DNA of 64,000 nt, taken from the NCBI GenBank assembly GCA_001599755.1, contig BCHX01000006.1, forward strand, positions 1,785,336-1,849,335. Reading direction: 5' to 3'. Positions within the stretch are counted from its first letter, which is position 1. Each line of letters starts with the position of its first letter. Below are positions 9,529-20,211 of this stretch, piece by piece. Below the pieces are notes generated by a model. It had not been told where the DNA came from, did no database searches, and saw nothing but the letters and a program-made list of their open reading frames with translations. A program made the translations under genes and the position numbers. Source of the DNA: Gliomastix tumulicola (lineage: Eukaryota > Ascomycota > Sordariomycetes > Hypocreales > Bionectriaceae).

Positions 9529-12435
9529 ATGGACTCCCCAAAGCAAGGACTCGATCTTGAGAAGGAGCTGACGTGCTCCGTAAGGCCATCCGTCTCCCTC
9601 GATGCTCTGCCATGGGAATGCCTGCTAATACTCCGTGCCGTGACACAGATCTGCACCGAGCTCCTCTATCAGCCCCTCACCCTACTCGACTGCCTGCACA
9701 CGTTCTGCGGCTCCTGCCTGAAGGAATGGTTCACCTACCAAGCCAACACCATTGAGCGCTCGCCAGAGCCCCCGACGCCGGAATCAGCGGTTCTAACATG
9801 CCCGTCCTGCCGAGCCGTCGTGAGGGACACGCGCCACAATGCCACCGTCGCGACCCTACTCGATATGTTCATCGGGGTTCATCCCGAGAAGGCCAGAGAT
9901 GATAGCGATAGGGAGGAGATGGAGCGCAAGTTCAAGCCTGGCGACCAGGTGCTCCCCAAGATCAAGATTCGCCAGAGGACGGCGGATGAGCGTCGCGCGG
10001 ATGAGGCGGATCAGAGGCTCATTGAGGAGGTTCGTGAGATGAGTCTCCGTGCTGTTGGTGGCCAGCCTGGCGTACCGCCGCCTCTCCCGCCCCGGGGAAA
10101 TAATCGACGTCGAGATAGTAGATCGCGATCTACCGGTGACAATGCGCCCGAGCCGCGCCCCCGACGCACACGAGATGGAGGTCACCGTAGCCGGCCAGAC
10201 GAGCCCGAGCGCCGAAGTTCGGACCAGCTGCATCCCGAGAGCGAGAGTGAGCGTCGGAGAAGGCGAAGCGAGTCGAGGCAGCGCCAGGTTGAGCATCAAT
10301 CGTCTCTGCGATCGCTCATCAGCTCTGCCGACATGTCGGAGAGGGACATTGACAGAGAGATCGAGGAGTTCGCTCGGCAGATTCAGGAAGAAGGGCTCCT
10401 CGATGGGCTTGATCTTGACCGTATCGACTTGAGTCGCAACGATTCGCTCAGCCGCCGCATCACCGAGGCCTACCGGAGACGACTGAGGGGCAGACCGCGT
10501 AATCAGAGGGCGAGGAGAAGCTCGCACAGTGGCGGTAACAGGCCAAATGAGACCAGATCAGCTACAGATATTCGTCCGCCTCCATCAGGACCGGCTAGCC
10601 GCTCAAGCAGCCGCCCTCAGGGCCAGTCGAGATCCACGAGCGCAAACGGACAGGGTGAAGACCGAAGCCGACCACCACCCTCCAGTTCAGCTACGGCCAA
10701 CATGGTTGACGCCAGGGATGTGGAAAGGCCAAGACAGCGGACGGCAAGCAATGGACGCTCCACCACGACTCCTGTCTTCCCTTCGGCCCCATCAAATAAC
10801 AGTGTGACACCGGCGTCTCGATCCCAGACAGATCTGTCTCTTCGGACACCGCCGGCTTTGGATACCAATGTGCCTCGCACCGGCCCCAACAGGGAAGTCC
10901 GCAGCTCGAGCACACCAAATGTTCCTGCTCCGAACCCGCCGCCCGCTGAGCTCCCAGGATCTTCGCAGGGGAACCCTCAATCCTTTGCGAACCGCGTTCC
11001 TCACGGGCTTTCAGCATCGGGACAGCAAACAGGGCCAACTTCCGCCGCGCCTTCAGCCCCTCCTGTTGATCAGGGAGCCACTGCAGGTCCGAGAGGCACC
11101 AGTGCCAGGCCCGCCGAGCTTGCGAGTGGCCTGTCAGCCGTTGCCAGCCCAACGAGCGGTGGTCATGGGCATCAGAGGTCGAGATCTCATCTCTTCCCAG
11201 AGCCATCCATCACATGTGCACAGTGCCGGCGACCGCATATTGAATACCAGCTGCACTACAACTGCCACATCTGCGCCGACGGCCAGTGGAACATCTGCCT
11301 CGATTGCCACCGCGGAGGCAAAGGTTGCTTGCACTGGTTCGGCTTCGGCTACGGGGCCTGGACTAAATGGGAGAATGCTCGACAGCGTGGGAATGGCTCT
11401 CTGAAGCCGCCGCATATGCTGACTGCTAGTCGTTACATGCCTCCTCCCTCCCAACCCGGAGGCGCAGACGGCAGGAAGACACTTACCACCGATGACCCGA
11501 GAAACAGGCTCGAGAGCGGTACTTTCTGCTCGAAGTGCCTAGTGTGGACAAACGATTGCTACTGGCGATGCGATGTCTGCAACGAGGGTGACTGGGGTTT
11601 CTGTAACAACTGCGTGAACCAAGGGAAATCTTGCTCCCATACGTTGCTGCCATTGACGCACGAGGGGACGCAAGGCGCTCACGATCGACCGCGCAGCCCA
11701 CGATCCCCAGGGAGGCCTCAATCCGCCTCGATCTTCACAGGACCTTCGGCTTCTAGTATTGGCCCGTTCAAACCTCTGAAGTTCACAACGAGGTGCGATG
11801 TTTGCCAGGATCCGATCCCGCCTACACAGCCTCGGTACCACTGCTTTAGCTGTACCAGTGCTCTCGTCGCCGATGCCACCACTGGAGACTACGACATATG
11901 CTTCTCCTGCTACAACAACCTCGTTGCGCACGGTGAGATTAGTTACGAGAACGGCCATTCTGGCTGGAGACGGTGCCTCAATGGCCATAGGATGGCAGTC
12001 ATTGGCTTCACGGAGGGGAAGATTGGCCTGTGGCGCTATGTTGAACGGGATCTAGTTGGTGGTCGCGCCTTGCGCTCTGAGACCTACGAGAGCCCCGACC
12101 TGGCAGGACAGAACCTACTGAAGTGGTCTTGGACCCAGGGAGACAAGAAGTGGGAGCGCCTCGTCACCAAGGATGTCAAGTTGAAGGCACCGACAAGCGA
12201 CGGCCCGACAACTTTCGCGACAACGTTCCCTCCTGACGGCGGTGTTGGTCTACGGGCTGTGTCTACGTGGTCTTGGTTCCCCCGAGCCGGAGCAACTGAC
12301 GAGCTGATGTTTCCACGCGGGGCAGAGATCCGGGAGATTGAGGATGTCAACGGTGACTGGTATTTCGGGACTTATATGGGGGCCAAGGGGCTCTTTCCAG
12401 CGCCTTATGTCCGTAAGGAGGCGCCTACGGGTTGA
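9529..12435 (+). CDS. RING finger / multi-zinc-finger / SH3 protein, probable E3 ubiquitin ligase
   Basis: Likely ubiquitin ligase of unknown substrate. The exons are 9529-9579 and 9649-12435; the spliced product is 945 aa. An N-terminal C3HC4 RING finger occupies residues 16 to about 75 (C16, C19, C32, H34, C37, C40, then CPSC). Next comes a charged helical stretch, then about 350 residues of low-complexity Arg/Ser/Pro-rich sequence. Three Cys/His-rich modules follow, resembling ZZ-type fingers (starts CAQC, CSKC and CDVC). An SH3-like domain closes the protein (DELMFPRGAEIREIEDVNGD ... GLFPAPYV). The 69-nt intron lies inside the first Cys-x-x-Cys pair of the RING and is open in frame. The domain order is known from uncharacterised fungal proteins; no function is assigned beyond the RING. 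Confidence 0.85.
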   Translation: MDSPKQGLDLEKELTCSVRPSVSLDALPWECLLILRAVTQICTELLYQPLTLLDCLHTFCGSCLKEWFTYQANTIERSPEPPTPESAVLTCPSCRAVVRDTRHNATVATLLDMFIGVHPEKARDDSDREEMERKFKPGDQVLPKIKIRQRTADERRADEADQRLIEEVREMSLRAVGGQPGVPPPLPPRGNNRRRDSRSRSTGDNAPEPRPRRTRDGGHRSRPDEPERRSSDQLHPESESERRRRRSESRQRQVEHQSSLRSLISSADMSERDIDREIEEFARQIQEEGLLDGLDLDRIDLSRNDSLSRRITEAYRRRLRGRPRNQRARRSSHSGGNRPNETRSATDIRPPPSGPASRSSSRPQGQSRSTSANGQGEDRSRPPPSSSATANMVDARDVERPRQRTASNGRSTTTPVFPSAPSNNSVTPASRSQTDLSLRTPPALDTNVPRTGPNREVRSSSTPNVPAPNPPPAELPGSSQGNPQSFANRVPHGLSASGQQTGPTSAAPSAPPVDQGATAGPRGTSARPAELASGLSAVASPTSGGHGHQRSRSHLFPEPSITCAQCRRPHIEYQLHYNCHICADGQWNICLDCHRGGKGCLHWFGFGYGAWTKWENARQRGNGSLKPPHMLTASRYMPPPSQPGGADGRKTLTTDDPRNRLESGTFCSKCLVWTNDCYWRCDVCNEGDWGFCNNCVNQGKSCSHTLLPLTHEGTQGAHDRPRSPRSPGRPQSASIFTGPSASSIGPFKPLKFTTRCDVCQDPIPPTQPRYHCFSCTSALVADATTGDYDICFSCYNNLVAHGEISYENGHSGWRRCLNGHRMAVIGFTEGKIGLWRYVERDLVGGRALRSETYESPDLAGQNLLKWSWTQGDKKWERLVTKDVKLKAPTSDGPTTFATTFPPDGGVGLRAVSTWSWFPRAGATDELMFPRGAEIREIEDVNGDWYFGTYMGAKGLFPAPYVRKEAPTG

Positions 12436-12842
12436 GGGACCAAGAGCTGGCTGAGAAAAACTACGGAGACTAAACTGATGAGGAATATGAAGCGAATGAG
12501 TGATGGAATGATGGATTGGATGAATTGAGATTTGGAAAGACATGAAATGGGCGTCCTATAGTACAGCCACTAGCTAATGGCACAATGCTTTATATCAAGC
12601 TCTCAATGCAGTTGTCTCTGCTTTATTAATAATATGACGATGGACCATAGTCGGAGCCGAGGGATGCCGATTGACGTGATCGCGGCTTCGGCCCCACCTT
12701 TGAATTCGACGCTATGCAGCAGTTCCAGCCTCGGAGCTCAATTGACCAATTCTACAAATACACCCCCCAAAACCGGTCCACGACTTTGGTCTGACAGTGC
12801 CGCCGACTGCAGACTGTTGATAGAATATACACAATTGGCGCC
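12436..12842. other. intergenic, RING gene / cysteine synthase
   Basis: About 400 bp between two plus-strand genes, holding the 3' UTR of one and the promoter of the other. No gene seen. Confidence 0.5.
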
Positions 12843-14031
12843 ATGTTCCGCTACACAGCAAGGCGGCTCGCCGTCGCGGCGGCCAAGGCTGCAGAGCCCA
12901 GCTCCCACACCCTGGCAGTCTCGAGCGCCCAGGGCATCGCCCGAGGTCTCACTGGAGGTACGTCCAACAACCATATACACTTACCTTACTTACTTAGTAC
13001 CAGACGGCTAACCCTCTCTCTGCCCCCCCCCAGCCATCGGAAACACCCCCCTCATCCGACTGAACAAGATCTCCGACGAGACGGGCTGCGAAGTCCTGGG
13101 CAAGGCCGAGTTCATGAACCCAGGCGGCTCCGTCAAGGACCGAGCAGCCCTCTACGTCGTCAAGGACGCCGAGGAGCGGGGCCTGCTGCGCGCCGGCGGC
13201 ACCGTCGTCGAGGGCACGGCGGGCAACACGGGCATCGGCCTGGCGCACGTCTGCCGGTCCAGGGGCTACAAGCTCGTCATCTACATGCCCAACACGCAGT
13301 CGCAGGGCAAGATCGACCTGCTGCGGCTGCTCGGCGCCGAGGTGTACCCGGTCCCCGCGGTGGCCTTTGACAACCCGGAGAACTACAACCACCAGGCGCG
13401 GCGGCACGCCGAGGCGCTGGAGAACGCGGTGTGGACGAACCAGTTCGACAACACGGCGAACCGCCGGGCGCACATCGAGACGACGGGACCCGAGATCTGG
13501 GCGCAGACGCAGGGGAAGGTGGATGCGTTTACGTGCGCTACGGGGACCGCGGGGACGCTGGCCGGCGTGACGAGGTATCTGAAGGATGTGTCCGGCGGCC
13601 GCGTCAAGAGCTTCCTGGCCGATCCGCCGGGGAGTGTGCTGCACTCGTACGTGAGCTCGGGGGGCAAGCTGATTGAGCGCACGGGCTCGAGTATCACCGA
13701 GGGCATCGGACAGGGCCGCATCACGGACAACCTCGCACCGGATATCGGGCTCGTGGATGGGTCGCTGACCATCTCGGACGAGAAGAGCATCGAGATGGTG
13801 TACCGGTGCCTGGACGAGGAGGGTCTGTACCTCGGCGCCAGCTCGTCGCTTAACGTTGTCGCGGCGAAGGAGGTTGCTGAGAAGCTGGGCGCCGGGCACA
13901 CGGTCGTGACGATGCTCTGCGACGGTGCGTACCGGTATGCGGACCGGTTGTTCTCGCGCAAGTGGCTGTCGGATAAGAAGCTTCTCGGCGCGATTCCCAA
14001 GCACTTGGAAAAGTACATTGTCCTCCCGTAG
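12843..14031 (+). CDS. cysteine synthase, mitochondrial (PLP-dependent)
   Basis: PLP enzyme of the O-acetylserine sulfhydrylase family, making cysteine from an activated serine and sulfide; closest by pattern to the fungal cysteine synthase 2 group. The exons are 12843-12957 and 13034-14031; product 370 aa. A presequence rich in Arg and Ala (MFRYTARRLAVAAAKA) points to mitochondria. The core shows IGNTPLIRLN, the PLP lysine in PGGSVKDRAA, the substrate loop GTAGNTGIG, the phosphate loop TGTAGTLAG, and a late GASSSLN. The intron ends in a long C-run directly before the acceptor. It is convergent with the next gene, with only 148 bp between stops. The exact family member and its acyl-serine substrate cannot be fixed from sequence. 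Confidence 0.92.
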
Positions 14032-14179
14032 GTACTTAGATAGCGTAGACAAAGGCCGGATGGTACCCGTATAATAATATTGTACAAGAGATAAAAACTA
14101 TGTGCGCCCTCCCCAGTGGTCTTACAGTCCTTTTTGCCCGTTGCTGTACATAACTTCTCAGCCTGTATCATCCCTCCTA

Positions 14180-15471
14180 CTATGACTTTGACACATTCAG
14201 CTCCCGCCCCACGATCTGGCTGTAGAGAGAGGCAAGCTGCGTCTGCTCCTCTCCTTCCACTCGAGATAGCAGCTCTCCGAGGTGTGAATCGAGCTTGTTG
14301 ACGGCTGGCCGCAGCGAATCACTTATCGAAGCAGAGACTGAGGCGAAATCTTGAGAGTTGGCGGAGCCGAGTCTGTCGGCCACTTCTATAGCCTGGATAT
14401 GTTGGGCCAAGCTCGTCACATAGGCACGCTTGTTGAGATAGGCGCTAGTGTGAGGCAACTCCGGGTAAACAGTGCGGGGAAGAATCTGTTGGAATGTAGG
14501 GATAATGACGATGTCCGTGCTTGAGTACCGGCTCCAGAGGGCAGCGAGCGTCTGGATCTCGTCTGCCAGGAGGACGGCATCGCCCTCCACTGGCTCCTCA
14601 GCCGCCTTCTTTGCCTTGTACAGTTCTGCCCGACCGTGCACGAATAGACCTCTGAACAGGATCGAATTCTGAAGCGACCCGCCCTCTCTGTGTGCCTGTT
14701 TGTGCTTGAGATGCTCTGGCTGCAGCAGAATGCTGTGCACGGCAGTGGCCATCTTGAGCGCCTTGTCGATCTTCTGCACGTCGCCAGCGGCAGCATTGAT
14801 CATGTCGGAGATGCCCTGCACGATCAGAGTCAGCTGCTCCCTCGTCTGGATGAAGAAGCCCGTCTCAGCGGCCTGCTTCGCACACTCCAGGATCGCGTGG
14901 AGATGGCCGTTCCGAATCGCGAGGCGGATAATTTTGCCATGAAGATTGGCCCGCGGCTTGTGGCCTGCCTTAACGAGCCCGGCGAGGAGGGTCGGGAGGT
15001 TGTTCCAGTCGGCGTCCGTCTTGGCGGTCTTCAGGACCGAGTCGATCAGTTGAGCGAAGCGAGGCAGGTCCTTGTCGCGGTTGATCGTCTGGAACTTGAA
15101 CTCGACGCCCTCCAGCTCGATGACGATGGGGTTCTTCCCTAGCCTCGACGGGTCGCTGGTGTTGTAGACAATCTTGCGCTGGTCTTGGGGCAGGTGGGAT
15201 GGGAAGATGATCTTGTCCTCGATCGTCTTGAAAAGTTCATTGAGCTCTTCATTTTCGGTCTTGCGAAACAGGGCCCTGACGTCTGTGTGTTGTCCGTTAG
15301 CATACAATTCCCCCAATGCCTATCAAGACAAGGGGAGGAGCTCTACCTACCATTCCGAGGCGTTGTGCTGAATTGCTGTGCGGCGATGAAGGCGTTCTGG
15401 CATCTTGACGACGGGGATGCGGCCGCGCGCACGAGTCCCCTCGCCAGGGGTGTCGACGTCCTCTTATACAT
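14180..15471 (-). CDS. unknown mitochondrial helical protein
   Basis: I do not recognise this protein. The exons are 15351-15471 and 14180-15282, joined across a 68-nt intron with a GCTAAC branch site and CACACAG acceptor; product 407 aa. A nearer AG, 31 nt from the donor, would give the wrong frame. The N-terminus (MYKRTSTPLARGLVRAAASP ... FSTTPRN) is a typical mitochondrial presequence with a likely cleavage region. The rest is mostly amphipathic helix, with stretches such as LLAGLVKAGHKP and RNGHLHAILECAKQA that look like helical-repeat (PPR-like) units, but I cannot prove repeats. Its head-to-head arrangement with bL19m suggests a role in mitochondrial gene expression; this is inference only. 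Confidence 0.75.
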
Positions 15472-15737
15472 GGCTGCTGGTGACTTCGAGACGTATCCAA
15501 TTCGAAGTCTCGAGCTTTGCGAAAAGGCATTCAAGGTGCCCGGAAAAAATGAGTGGAGACTGTCAATTGCTCTGGCAAGTCGCGAGTTCACGCTTCGGCG
15601 AATAGATCCGCCGGAGAAGGTCTTGGCGGAACAGGAACATGGTCTGGACCCACATTGCATTTTCCAATGCTTCTGGGGATCAAGAAATTCAGTCTCTGGA
15701 AGGTCAGGGTCACGCAGGAGCTCAACACACAGACACG
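15472..15737. promoter_or_regulatory. 266-bp divergent promoter shared by two mitochondrial genes
   Basis: The start codons at 15471 (minus) and 15738 (plus) are 266 bp apart, so one short region must drive both genes. I do not see a clear TATA box. Confidence 0.6.
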
Positions 15738-16476
15738 ATGAACGTAACGACCTTTGGGCGGTCGGCAGGCTGCCTCAAGGCGGCGCTGCGTCGCACACGA
15801 TACCAGAGAACGCAGCAGAGATCGCTCGCCACGGTGGTCACGCCGACACCATCCAAGAGAGACTCGAGCCCGAGATCAACGGCCTTCAGCGCCCGACAAA
15901 GTATGGAATGACAATGGGTGCACTCGAGCTGCAAGCCGGACACATATATGCTAACGCGGGGTTTTACCGTCAGAGGATGACATCGAAAAGGTCTCGCGGT
16001 TCCAGGTCTACCCGGGCGTGCACTCGGTCAAGGCGGCGCACGCGAACCCCATGCCTGCCCTGCGCCAACAGCAGATCCAGAAGCTCGACCCGACGGGCGC
16101 GCGGACGCGCATGTTCTCCAAGGAGCACGCCGACAGCGCCAAGGTCGGCGACGTGCTCATGGTGACGCAGAAGCAGGGGGAGCCGTTCGCGGGCGCCTTC
16201 ATCCAGATCCGGCGACGGGGCGTCGACACGGCGATCCAGCTGCGCGGGCAGCTGATGAAGACGAGCGTGGAGATGTGGTTCAAGATCTACAGCCCGACGG
16301 TGACGGCCATCGACATCATCTGGCGACGGCCGAAGAGGGCCAGGAGGGCGCGGTTGACGTACATGCGCAAGCCCAGGCACGACATGGGTAGCGTGGACCA
16401 GCTCGTGTTTGCGTGGAAGAAGCAGCGTTACGCTCTGCGGTCGAAGGAGAAGAACAGAGCTCAGGCGAGGAAATAG
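15738..16476 (+). CDS. IMG1: mitochondrial ribosomal protein bL19m
   Basis: Large-subunit mitoribosomal protein, homologue of bacterial L19 and yeast Img1. The exons are 15738-15900 and 15974-16476, with a 73-nt intron containing a GCTAAC branch site; product 221 aa. The first about 55 residues are Arg/Ser/Thr-rich without clear acidity, fitting a mitochondrial presequence. The L19 domain follows, with VGDVLMVTQKQGEPFAGAFI, the RRRGVDTAIQLRG stretch, and the SPTVTAIDI strand, then a strongly basic RRPKRARRARLTYMRK segment. The tail extends past the bacterial domain, as is usual in fungal bL19m. Confidence 0.9.
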
Positions 16477-17369
16477 AGGGTCGGAAAGAGGACTGGCGAG
16501 CTTGTATGATACTGGGGTGTATGGCATTGGGGGCCTAGACGATCTTGTACAACTGATTGTATGTTATTGCAAGTACAATATACCTGCTTGAACAACTGAC
16601 AACTGGAGACGTTTTTCTCCCTACTCTAACTACTTGTCCGACTTTGTTGGAGTCGCAGTGGCCATATCGGAGGTACACGTGGGTGCCTTTTATGCCAGCC
16701 ATCAAGCCAAACACACTCACAAACTACCTACCTAAGTCCTCTCGCTCACTATGGTCAGAGAGATCGACAATCAAGAAGAAAAATTTCACCCATCAATAAT
16801 GCAACAACCCGTCAAGTCCTGAGTGTCGGTATGTACGACCATCGGACATTTGTTTAGCGACTTGATTGGCCCCGCACAGACCACTAGCTCCCTGAAAGAA
16901 AGTACTCCCCGCGGCAACGGCATACTAGTTAGACCCGGAATTTTGTTTACTTTGGTGGTAACGGTGACGGTGACAACGGCGACAAAGACACCCCCCGACC
17001 GTTAACACCATTAATTAGCAGAATCAGCATCTGCAGTACCAGTCCGATCGTTCCCTCTTCCCACGGCCTCGACTGCTGCGAGCTCCGTACGATAGCATCG
17101 TCTTTTCTGGCACCGTCTCGGTGGCGAGCTGCACGAACCCTGGACAACGAACGACTGCATTACCCCACCACGACGCTGCAGGCGGGACAAGGAGGGTTGC
17201 AGCCAGCTCAGCTTCAGCGGTCAACGGGTTCCGAGAACACATCTGTCGTCCGACAACACGAGCAAGCCCTTCATTCCAAAGAGCAAGCCGAGGAGGTTTA
17301 AGAGGAGTTGCTAGTCCGACCGACGCTCTCCCTGCTATCGAGCCGCCGCATGACCAAGGCCTCACGAGG
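16477..17369. other. intergenic before alpha-actinin
   Basis: About 890 bp. An open frame runs upstream of the chosen alpha-actinin start to an ATG at 17121, but its sequence has no actinin-like residues, so I treat it as leader. No other gene is supported. Confidence 0.5.
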
Positions 17370-19568
17370 ATGGCATTTGCCGAGCAGCAGCAGTGGGTCA
17401 CTGTACAGCAGAAGACATTTACAAAATGGTGCGACTTCCGACTTCCAGGGCGTGACTGGTCTTTGTGGCGGGCTGACTGACATGTTGTTCCTCCAGGCTC
17501 AATACAAAGATAGCGGCGAGGGATCTCGAGGTGAAAGATTTGGTGACAGATTTGTGTGATGGTGTAAGTTGGACTCCTTCGTCCTGGCATGCTCTCGTGC
17601 TCCCCCCGACTGACTTATGACGCTGGCAGGTTCTCTTGATCCATCTCCTAGAATGCCTTTCGAACGAGTCCCTGGGCAGATATGCCTCGAAACCCAAGCT
17701 CACGATCCAGCGGTTTGAGAATGTCAACCTGGCGCTCGACTTCATCACATCAAGGGGGATACAATTGACCAACATCGGCGCCGAGGATGTCGTCAAAGGG
17801 AACCAGAAGATCATCCTCGGCTTGATATGGACCCTGATTCTCCGATTCACCATCAGCGATATCAACGAGGAGGGCATGTCCGCCAAGGAGGGGTTGTTGC
17901 TGTGGTGCCAACGGAAGACGGCCTGCTACGACGAGGTGGAGGTGCGCGACTTCAGCGGGAGCTGGAACGATGGCCTCGCATTCTGCGCCCTGCTGGATAT
18001 TCACAGGCCGGACCTGATCGACTACGACGCTCTCGACAAGTCCGACCACCGCGGGAACATGCAGATGGCCTTCGATATTGCCGAAAAGGAGATCGGCATT
18101 CCTACGCTCCTCGACGTGGAGGATGTCTGCGACGTGGCCAAGCCCGACGACCGAAGTCTCATGACCTACATCGCCTACTGGTTCCATGCCTTCTCTCAGA
18201 TGGAAAAGGTGGAAAATGCGGGGCGCCGAGTCGAGAAGTTCGTCAACAACATGCAGGGGGCCTGGGAGATGCAGAGTGCGTACGAGAGGCGCATGAGGGC
18301 TCTCCTGAAGCAGATCGGCGAGCAGGTCGAGCGGTGGCAGTTCTCCAAGTTCGAAGGCACCTATGCCGATGCGAAGGCCCAAGCCGGCGAGTTCGCCTCG
18401 TACAAGAGGGGCCAGAAGCGTGACTGGGTTGCCGAGAAAAGCGACCTGACAACACTGCTGGGAAACATCAAGACCAAGCTCGGGACGTACCGCCTACGAC
18501 CGTACGAGCCTCCTGCAGACCTTAGCCTCGAGGCGATGGAGAAGGACTGGTCCAATTTAAGTCACACGGAGATGAGCCGCGCACAGCTCATCAACGAAAC
18601 CATCAGAGAGTAGGTTCCTCCCTCCATGCTATCCTCCGAAAATGGGTCTGTCTTCTTGTAAAGTATTTTGGCAATCTAACACACTAAATAGCATCAAAAA
18701 CGCCCTGCGAAAGTCCTTCGCCGACAAGGCCAACGATTTTGCTATGGCACTGAATACGATGCAGCTTGCCATCTCAGGCTTGGATGGTGATGTCGAGGAC
18801 CAGCTGCACCACGTCAGAAAGCTGAGCGATAACCTCCCGCCTATGGACCGATATTTGGATACGATCGCTGCCGTGGATGCCAAATGCCAGGAGGCGAACA
18901 TCGAGGAGAACGACTTCACGACATACACGTACGATGAGCTCAAGTACGAGCTTAGTCTTGTGAAGACGTCGGTGCAGAAGAAGCTGGCATTCCTGGAAAA
19001 CCAGATGGTGGCGAGGAGCATGACCAACTTGACGCCCATCCAGCTGGAAGAGTTCGAGAGCGTCTTCCGCCACTTTGATCGTGACGACAGCAACTCGCTG
19101 CACGAGCTCGAGTTCAGCGCAGCCCTGGCCTCTCTGGGGCTGGTGTTTTCTGAGGATGAGATGCACGACTACTTTGTCGAGACGTCCAACGGCCGCGACA
19201 AGGTCACATTCGAGCAGTTCATCCGATTCATGGTGGATGTCACGGAGGATCAGAACACGGCCGAGCAGGTCTTCCAGTCGTTTCGCGAAGTTGCAGACGG
19301 GAAGCCGTACGTGACTGAGATGGACCTACGCCACAGTCTCGTGCCGGACGAGGTGATCGACCAGCTGGTCGAGATGATGCCTGACCACAAGGGACCGGAC
19401 ACGGCCGAGGACAGGGGGCGACCTCAATATGACTATATCTCCTTCATGGAGAAGCTCATCAACGAGGAGCGCGGGAGGGAAGAAGGCGCAAGCAGCATCC
19501 TGCAGGACAGGACTAATCGAAGTGTCAGCCCACGGAAGGAGAGCAAGGTAAATGGCGCGGGGAGCTGA
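17370..19568 (+). CDS. alpha-actinin, fungal short-rod form
   Basis: Actin-bundling protein of the cytokinetic ring and cortical actin. Four exons: 17370-17428, 17497-17563, 17630-18609 and 18692-19568; introns 68, 66 and 82 nt; product 660 aa. The N-terminal half has two calponin-homology domains: the first begins WVTVQQKTFTKWLNTKI and includes LIHLLECLSN, the second begins GLLLWCQRKTA and includes FSGSWNDGLAFCALL. A shortened helical rod follows, shorter than the four spectrin repeats of animal alpha-actinin, as known for fungi. The C-terminus has an EF-hand with a canonical loop (DRDDSNSLHELE, about residue 497), a second degenerate loop starting with Glu, and a Ca-insensitive EF-like pair. 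The start is the first Met next to conserved sequence; 17121 is an in-frame alternative. Confidence 0.92.
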
Positions 19569-20211
19569 GGTGGCAAGATGAAAGCAAGCAGCATTGTTAC
19601 TCTGTTTTGGTCCTTTTTTAGCATATTTGACTGGCATTATAAGACCGGATGGCCGTTGCGAAACGGATGATTGGTGTCTTGTTTGCCGCAATGGTAGCGT
19701 TCAGAATTGTCGCGGAGCAAGAAAGATGCGTGCTTATAGTCTCGTCAGGTGTTTTGGCAGGCGGTTGTGGCGGTGGCTTGGTCAGTTCGGCATATTGATT
19801 GTCCTATAATCAGATATCACATCCTTTTCTGGCCTGGCTCCTTGCTTTTGTCCAATTGCGTACGAGGTGCACTATTGTGATTTCTCCCAGGTGAATCCAT
19901 ACCGAGACTCCGAGGCTCCGAATGGGAAGCAGGTCTGTTGTATCAGGAGGCAGACAAAATTAATCCATTACATTTCTGTCTCCCCCATTCTTGCTTACCC
20001 CCATTCTTGAATTTTACCCAAGGTAATATCGGCCCACCAATCCCGAGGTCGGACACGAGTCCGGCGTCGAGCTTTCACTAGCTGGTCCGAAATATCTCCA
20101 GCTCCGGCCCGCGTTGCCTTCGTGCTACTTGAACTCAAGGCTCCCTTGGAACTTTTCATTGTTACATGCAACCCAAACGGTCTCGTCGCAATACCACGGC
20201 GCAACTATAGG
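19569..20211. other. intergenic, alpha-actinin / D-2-hydroxyglutarate dehydrogenase
   Basis: About 640 bp; no gene seen. The sequence CCCCCATTCTTG occurs twice in tandem near 19980-20010, just upstream of the dehydrogenase leader. Confidence 0.5.

Noticed and set aside
12994..14052. 352-codon minus-strand frame across cysteine synthase
   Set aside because: Antisense shadow of a conserved enzyme in GC-rich sequence.
15320..15350. Nearest AG to the exon 1 donor in the unknown mitochondrial gene
   Set aside because: It would give a 31-nt intron and the wrong frame; the acceptor at 15283 has a GCTAAC branch site and correct phase.
15185..16165. 326-codon plus-strand frame joining the divergent region and bL19m
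   Set aside because: It covers the antisense of one gene, the shared promoter and a wrong frame of bL19m; the spliced bL19m model explains the conserved residues.
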